Assembly (NCBI RefSeq): GCF_000799075.1
Contig: NZ_JTLI01000072.1
Coordinates: 1-45,235 of the forward strand
Length of the DNA: 45,235 bases
Reading direction: 5' to 3'
Source: Cetobacterium sp. ZOR0034
Lineage (GTDB): Bacteria > Fusobacteriota > Fusobacteriia > Fusobacteriales > Fusobacteriaceae
Part shown: in pieces, positions 41,660 to 45,235 of the stretch
Position numbering within the stretch: the stretch's first letter is position 1
Layout of the letters: each line of letters begins with the position of its first letter
Notes under the pieces: generated by a model
Told to the model about the DNA's origin: nothing
What the model saw: only the letters and a program-made list of their open reading frames with translations
Database searches by the model: none
Position numbers and translations under genes: made by a program

Positions 41660-43135
41660 TTATAATGCTTTTATGTCATTAGCGATAAATTGTGCTTTAG
41701 CACCAAATATAGCTTGAACTCCATTTTGTCCAACTTTTAAAACTCCAGAAGCTCCTAATCTTTTTAACTCAGCGTCATTAACGATTGAAGAATCTTTAAC
41801 TTCAAGTCTTAATCTTGTGATACAAGCATCAACAGAGATTATGTTTTCTTTTCCACCAAGAGCAGCAAGAACTAAAGCAGCTAATTCGCTTCCTTCAGCT
41901 TTTGGTGCATCATCAAGATCAGATCCAACTTCTCTTCCAGGAGTAGCTAAATTGAACTTTCTAATGAAGAATCTGAATCCGAAGTAGTAAATAACAGAGA
42001 ATCCTAATCCAACAACGATAACCATTGGCCAGTTAGTTTTGAATCCTTCAGTTCCAGGTAAAACACCGAACATTATATAGTCAATAACTCCACCAGAGAA
42101 TGTCATACCAATTCTAACTTTAAACATATTCATTAACATGAATGATAATCCTGCGAATACACAGTGAATTCCATAAAGGATTGGTGCAACGAATAGGAAC
42201 GAGAACTCTAAAGGTTCAGTTATTCCAGTTAAGAATGAAGTAAGAGCAGCAGAGAATAGAATTCCAGCAGCCATTTTCTTGTTTTCAGACTTAGCTTCGT
42301 GATACATAGCAAGAGCAGCAGCAGGTAATCCAAACATCATGAATGGGAACTTACCAGTTAAGAACTTACCAGCTCCAGCGTAAGTAGCTGAATCGAATGA
42401 GTGAACTCCATCTTTAAACATTGCGAACCAAATTGCTTGGTCTCCGTTAACAATTTGTCCAGCAGCATTTGTATATTCCCCAAATTGGTACCAGAATGGT
42501 GAGTAGAAAATGTGGTGTAATCCGAATGGGATTAACGCTCTTTCTGTTATACCAAATAGTAATGTAGAAATATTTGTATTTGTCTCATTAGCTAAGAAAG
42601 AAAGTTGAGCAAGTCCAGCTTGAACTGGTTGCCAGATGTAAGGCATTGCTAAACCTACTAAGAAAGCAAGAACAGCAGTCATAATAGGAACTAATCTTTT
42701 ACCAGCAAAGAATCCTAAGAAAGCAGGTAATTCTGTTCTATAGAATTTTTTGTAACAGATAGCAGCGATGATACCAGCGATTAATCCTCCGAAAACTCCA
42801 GTTTGAAGAGTAGGGATTCCTAAAACTTCAGCGAAAGCTGGGTTTCCAGCAGCGATTCCATTAGCGGCATCTGTAAGTGATCCCATAGTTGTGTTCATTA
42901 TTAATAAAGCAACAATAGCAGCAAGTGCAGCGATTCCGTCTCCTCCAACAAGACCGATAGCAGCTCCTACAGCAAATAATAGTGGTAAGTTACCAAATAT
43001 TATTCCCCCAGCTTGCTCCATTAAAGGTATTCCTAATTTGTTTCCAGCAGCAAGGAATATACCAGCAGCTGGTAGAATTGCAACCGGTGTCATTAAAGCT
43101 TTACCGATTTTTTGAACTTCAGCAAATAATTTCAT
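41660..43135 (-). CDS. PTS EIICB permease, glucose/N-acetylglucosamine type
   Basis: A 491-aa phosphotransferase permease, paralogous to the one at 20568-22058. EIIC opens with [21 protein letters not shown] and carries the [31 protein letters not shown] and [19 protein letters not shown] hallmarks. The linker [12 protein letters not shown] precedes EIIB with phospho-Cys in [11 protein letters not shown]. The FWYQFGE region fits PtsG/NagE/MalX-like carriers; glucose or GlcNAc is the likely sugar. EIIA must come from another gene. It is monocistronic with a strong promoter. Confidence 0.88.
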   Translation of the reverse strand: MKLFAEVQKIGKALMTPVAILPAAGIFLAAGNKLGIPLMEQAGGIIFGNLPLLFAVGAAIGLVGGDGIAALAAIVALLIMNTTMGSLTDAANGIAAGNPAFAEVLGIPTLQTGVFGGLIAGIIAAICYKKFYRTELPAFLGFFAGKRLVPIMTAVLAFLVGLAMPYIWQPVQAGLAQLSFLANETNTNISTLLFGITERALIPFGLHHIFYSPFWYQFGEYTNAAGQIVNGDQAIWFAMFKDGVHSFDSATYAGAGKFLTGKFPFMMFGLPAAALAMYHEAKSENKKMAAGILFSAALTSFLTGITEPLEFSFLFVAPILYGIHCVFAGLSFMLMNMFKVRIGMTFSGGVIDYIMFGVLPGTEGFKTNWPMVIVVGLGFSVIYYFGFRFFIRKFNLATPGREVGSDLDDAPKAEGSELAALVLAALGGKENIISVDACITRLRLEVKDSSIVNDAELKRLGASGVLKVGQNGVQAIFGAKAQFIANDIKAL

Positions 43136-43188
43136 AAAACTCCTCCATATATTATATTGTGATAATAAAGAATCATTAAGTCACTAAA

Positions 43189-43217
43189 AGAATACATTTT
43201 ATTTTGAAAAAAGTCAA
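43189..43217 (-). promoter_or_regulatory. Promoter of the PTS EIICB gene
   Basis: On the minus strand: TTGACT (43212-43217), a 17-base spacer and TATTCT (43189-43194), near consensus. The leader to the ATG is about 45 bases, with AGGAG before the start. Confidence 0.75.
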
Positions 43218-43304
43218 GAAAATTATCAAAATAAATGAGCCTTTTTTTTACGCATCATTTGTGTTATAATTTAACAAAAGAATTTAAAAGGGAGTAAGTT
43301 GGGT

Positions 43305-44366
43305 ATGCAAACGGATGAAAAAAATAGAAAATATAAGATACTTGAACCCTTTTTTAAGAAGGAGAAAAAGCTTAGAGATATAGAGAAAGAAACTCAAATA
43401 TCTTATGCAACACTTAAAAGATGGGTAAGTCAGTACAAGGATTCTGGAGAAAAAGGATTGACCAAAAAAATAAGAGCTGATAAGAACACATTTAAGAAGG
43501 TTAACGAAGACGTTTTAGTTCATTTGAAGGCTCTATATAAGGAGTATCACTCTTTACCAGTTACAAAGTTATATGAAAAAGCTAAAAATACTCTTAATTC
43601 ATATAATAGTATGATAAGTTACCCAACCTTTTTTAGAATAATAAATAACTTAGATGAGAATATAAAACAAAACTCTATAAAATCTGTAAAAAAAGATCAA
43701 GTATATGAATATGCTATTATACAAAAAGCAGTACCTATTCCTTTTTTTAATAATAAAAATAAGATTTTTTACCTAACAATATTTTACAATAAAGAAAACT
43801 ATAAGATGATTAATTTTCTTTTTGAAGAAAAAAAAAGAGATTTAAAAAATCTATTTAATTTTATAAGAGAAAGTATTATAATTGAAGGAGCCTATCCTAA
43901 AAATATATCTTTAGATTTTAAGATAGATGGTGTATCGAAGAGTTTATTAAGAAGTGTATTTTTTGAAACAAAAATAAATATTATTCAAGAGGAAGCAGAT
44001 GAAAATATGCTTGGTTTTGTAAGGTATATAGATACAGATATTTTAAAAGAGTTCAATAGAGAAAAATTAATAACTTTAGACAAAATAAGTAGCTTTATAA
44101 AAAAGTATCTTTTTATAGAGATAAATGAAAATAAAAAACTTTTACCAGAAGATATAAATAAACTTTTATATTTTTTAAATAAGTATAAAAGAAAAATATA
44201 TAATAATGGAGTAAGAGTGAAAAATAACTTATATAATAGCCCAACTTTAAAAGAGTACGAAGGAAGTATAGTAGATGTTTTTTATAATGAATTTTTAAAG
44301 GAAAGTGTAGATATATATCAAAAGGATAAGTTTATAGATAGTGCTAAATTAATAAAAGAATACTAG
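43305..44366 (+). CDS. Degenerate Mu-type transposase-like protein
   Basis: A protein of about 353 aa with three recognisable parts. The N terminus (about 15-55) is a transposase-like helix-turn-helix (KLRDIEKETQISYATLKRW). The middle (about 135-245) follows the pattern of an integrase/DDE core. The C terminus (about 290-345) has a Mu-C-like beta barrel (NGVRVKNNLYNSPTLKEYEG, then VDVF). By eye the catalytic triad reads Asn, Asp, Arg instead of Asp, Asp, Glu, so it is probably catalytically dead. No terminal inverted repeats or IstB/MuB partner are seen. The start may be ATG 43305 or TTG 43299; an extended -10 (TGTTATAAT) ends at 43270. It could be a domesticated DNA-binding regulator. Confidence 0.65.
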   Translation: MQTDEKNRKYKILEPFFKKEKKLRDIEKETQISYATLKRWVSQYKDSGEKGLTKKIRADKNTFKKVNEDVLVHLKALYKEYHSLPVTKLYEKAKNTLNSYNSMISYPTFFRIINNLDENIKQNSIKSVKKDQVYEYAIIQKAVPIPFFNNKNKIFYLTIFYNKENYKMINFLFEEKKRDLKNLFNFIRESIIIEGAYPKNISLDFKIDGVSKSLLRSVFFETKINIIQEEADENMLGFVRYIDTDILKEFNREKLITLDKISSFIKKYLFIEINENKKLLPEDINKLLYFLNKYKRKIYNNGVRVKNNLYNSPTLKEYEGSIVDVFYNEFLKESVDIYQKDKFIDSAKLIKEY

Positions 44367-44374
44367 GAGAGATT

Positions 44375-45118
44375 ATGGTAAAGAATTTTTTAAAAGGAAT
44401 TGTAATAGGAATAGCTAATGTGTTACCGGGAGTTTCAGGAGGTACATTAGCAGTAGTGTTAGGAATTTATGATAAATTGACAGAAGCGGTGGGAAACTTT
44501 TTAACAGCTTCAATGGAGAAAAAGATAGAATATGCCAAATTTTTAGCTCAAATAGGAGCAGGAGCGGTTTTAGGAATAGTTGCTTTTGCAGGAATTATTT
44601 CTAAGATGTATGAGTTATATCCTAAAGGAACAACAGTAGCGTTTTTATTTTTAATTCTACCATCAATTCCAGTTATTTTAAAAGGAGAGAAATTTTTTAA
44701 AAAAGAAAATTTAATAGCCTTCTTTAGTGGAGTTGCTTTTACAGGAATTTTTATGTTTTTAACAAAAACATTAGCAGGAGAGGAAGTTGTTAGAACAGCT
44801 CAGACAGCTTTTACAGCAGGGTATGGAGTGAAACTATTTTTCTGTGGTATAGTAGCTGCTGGAGCAATGGTAATTCCAGGAATTTCAGGTTCACTACTAT
44901 TAATATTGTTAGGAGAGTATTATAATGTCTTGGGATATATAAAAAGTTTTGCAATATTACCACTGATATTTTTTGCTGCTGGAACAGGAATTGGATTAGT
45001 TTTAGTTGCGAAAGGAATAAATATTCTTTTAAATAAATATAGAAGTTATACATTAAATTTCATTGTTGGAATAATAGTAGTATCATTGATTGAAATTATC
45101 CAAACGTTATTCATATAA
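44375..45118 (+). CDS. DUF368 membrane protein (undecaprenyl-phosphate translocase family)
   Basis: A 247-aa polytopic membrane protein. The family's twin re-entrant motifs are both present: NVLPGVSGGTLAVVLGIYDKL (about 17-37, given as its 21-residue span) begins PGVSGG, and the second copy is MVIPGISGSLLLILLGEY. Members were recently shown to recycle undecaprenyl phosphate across the membrane (PopT). It follows the transposase-like gene by 8 bases with AGGAGAG, so the two are probably co-transcribed. Confidence 0.88.
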   Translation: MVKNFLKGIVIGIANVLPGVSGGTLAVVLGIYDKLTEAVGNFLTASMEKKIEYAKFLAQIGAGAVLGIVAFAGIISKMYELYPKGTTVAFLFLILPSIPVILKGEKFFKKENLIAFFSGVAFTGIFMFLTKTLAGEEVVRTAQTAFTAGYGVKLFFCGIVAAGAMVIPGISGSLLLILLGEYYNVLGYIKSFAILPLIFFAAGTGIGLVLVAKGINILLNKYRSYTLNFIVGIIVVSLIEIIQTLFI

Positions 45119-45168
45119 AAAAAGCCTCATTCAAATATATTTTTATATTTTGAATGAGGCTTTTTTAT
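45117..45168 (+). terminator. Terminator after DUF368
   Basis: A stem of about 17 bp (AAAAAGCCTCATTCAAA with TTTGAATGAGGCTTTTT, A/T-rich loop) with a T run. Confidence 0.92.
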
Positions 45169-45235
45169 TATATAAGGAAACTATAGAAAAAATTTATCCA
45201 AAAAATATTGAAAAATTTGAACTCAAGGAGTAAAA
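45169..45235 (+). promoter_or_regulatory. Leader and ribosome site of a gene beyond the right edge
   Basis: The last 67 bases contain no gene. AAGGAG at 45225-45230, five bases from the window end, is a good ribosome site and implies a plus-strand start just outside. Confidence 0.45.

Noticed and set aside
20568-43135. The two PTS EIICB genes as a recent duplication
   Set aside because: They share fold and motifs but differ throughout in sequence and in neighbours; this is ordinary paralogy, not a recent repeat.
1-45235. CRISPR arrays, tRNA/rRNA genes, prophage or insertion-sequence ends
   Set aside because: None seen by reading: no regularly spaced repeats, no tRNA-like T-loop with flanking acceptor stem, and no paired terminal repeats around the transposase-like gene. 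A tRNAscan or repeat search could still find weak cases.

Overview
The window looks like chromosomal DNA from a member of the Fusobacteriota, close to Fusobacterium or Cetobacterium. The evidence is the strongly A/T-rich sequence with AGA as the usual Arg codon and purine-rich GGAGG ribosome sites. The gene content agrees: long-form urocanate hydratase with formimidoylglutamase, glucose-family PTS EIICB permeases, DUF368, and WhiA in a non-Gram-positive-looking setting. The assignment is an inference from content. No rRNA, tRNA, CRISPR array, insertion sequence or prophage was seen. The window is a metabolic and housekeeping segment, and its most striking content is RNA-level regulation.

Layout. 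0-5 kb: an unknown secreted protein, a flavodoxin/DUF309 pair, an HxlR regulator divergent from an Old Yellow Enzyme and a nitroreductase (a clear 9-bp-arm operator lies between them), and an unknown lipoprotein. 5-8 kb: a guanine-class riboswitch and terminator, then an amidohydrolase (probable guanine deaminase) and an NCS2 purine permease. 8-10.8 kb: MntP, a membrane metallophosphoesterase, and a convergent ArsB/SLC13-like permease. 10.8-13.8 kb: hutG and hutU on the minus strand, with that permease as the last gene of the operon.

13.9-20 kb: an Arg-rich leader peptide and terminator precede an amino-acid binding protein and argG. A lysine riboswitch then precedes lysC, asd and a PatA-like aminotransferase. 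20-22 kb (minus): nanE and a PTS EIICB. 22.2-27.3 kb: an Ile-rich leader peptide with an attenuator-like set of alternative stems, then ilvD-ilvB-ilvN-ilvC.

27.4-34.2 kb: an RpiR regulator divergent from a WYL-domain protein. On the minus strand follow a MATE exporter with an ArsC-like protein, and a TPP-riboswitch operon tenA-thiZ-thiX-thiY for thiamine-pyrimidine uptake. 34.2-41.6 kb: ssb (minus), then a tight plus-strand operon polA-whiA-ribF-scpA and an N6-adenine DNA methyltransferase. 41.6-45.2 kb: a second PTS EIICB with a consensus promoter, a degenerate Mu-transposase-like protein, and a DUF368 transporter (undecaprenyl-phosphate translocase family). A ribosome site at the right edge points to a further plus-strand gene.

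Best candidates for undescribed biology are the two leader-peptide attenuators. The ilv leader has five segments whose pairings fit classical ribosome-stalling logic. The arg leader carries four Arg codons before an intrinsic terminator. Next come the apparently domesticated Mu-type transposase beside DUF368 and the solitary DNA methyltransferase coupled to scpA. Three classical riboswitches (guanine, lysine, TPP) lie in the same 30 kb, so amino-acid, purine and vitamin genes here are largely controlled by transcription attenuation.
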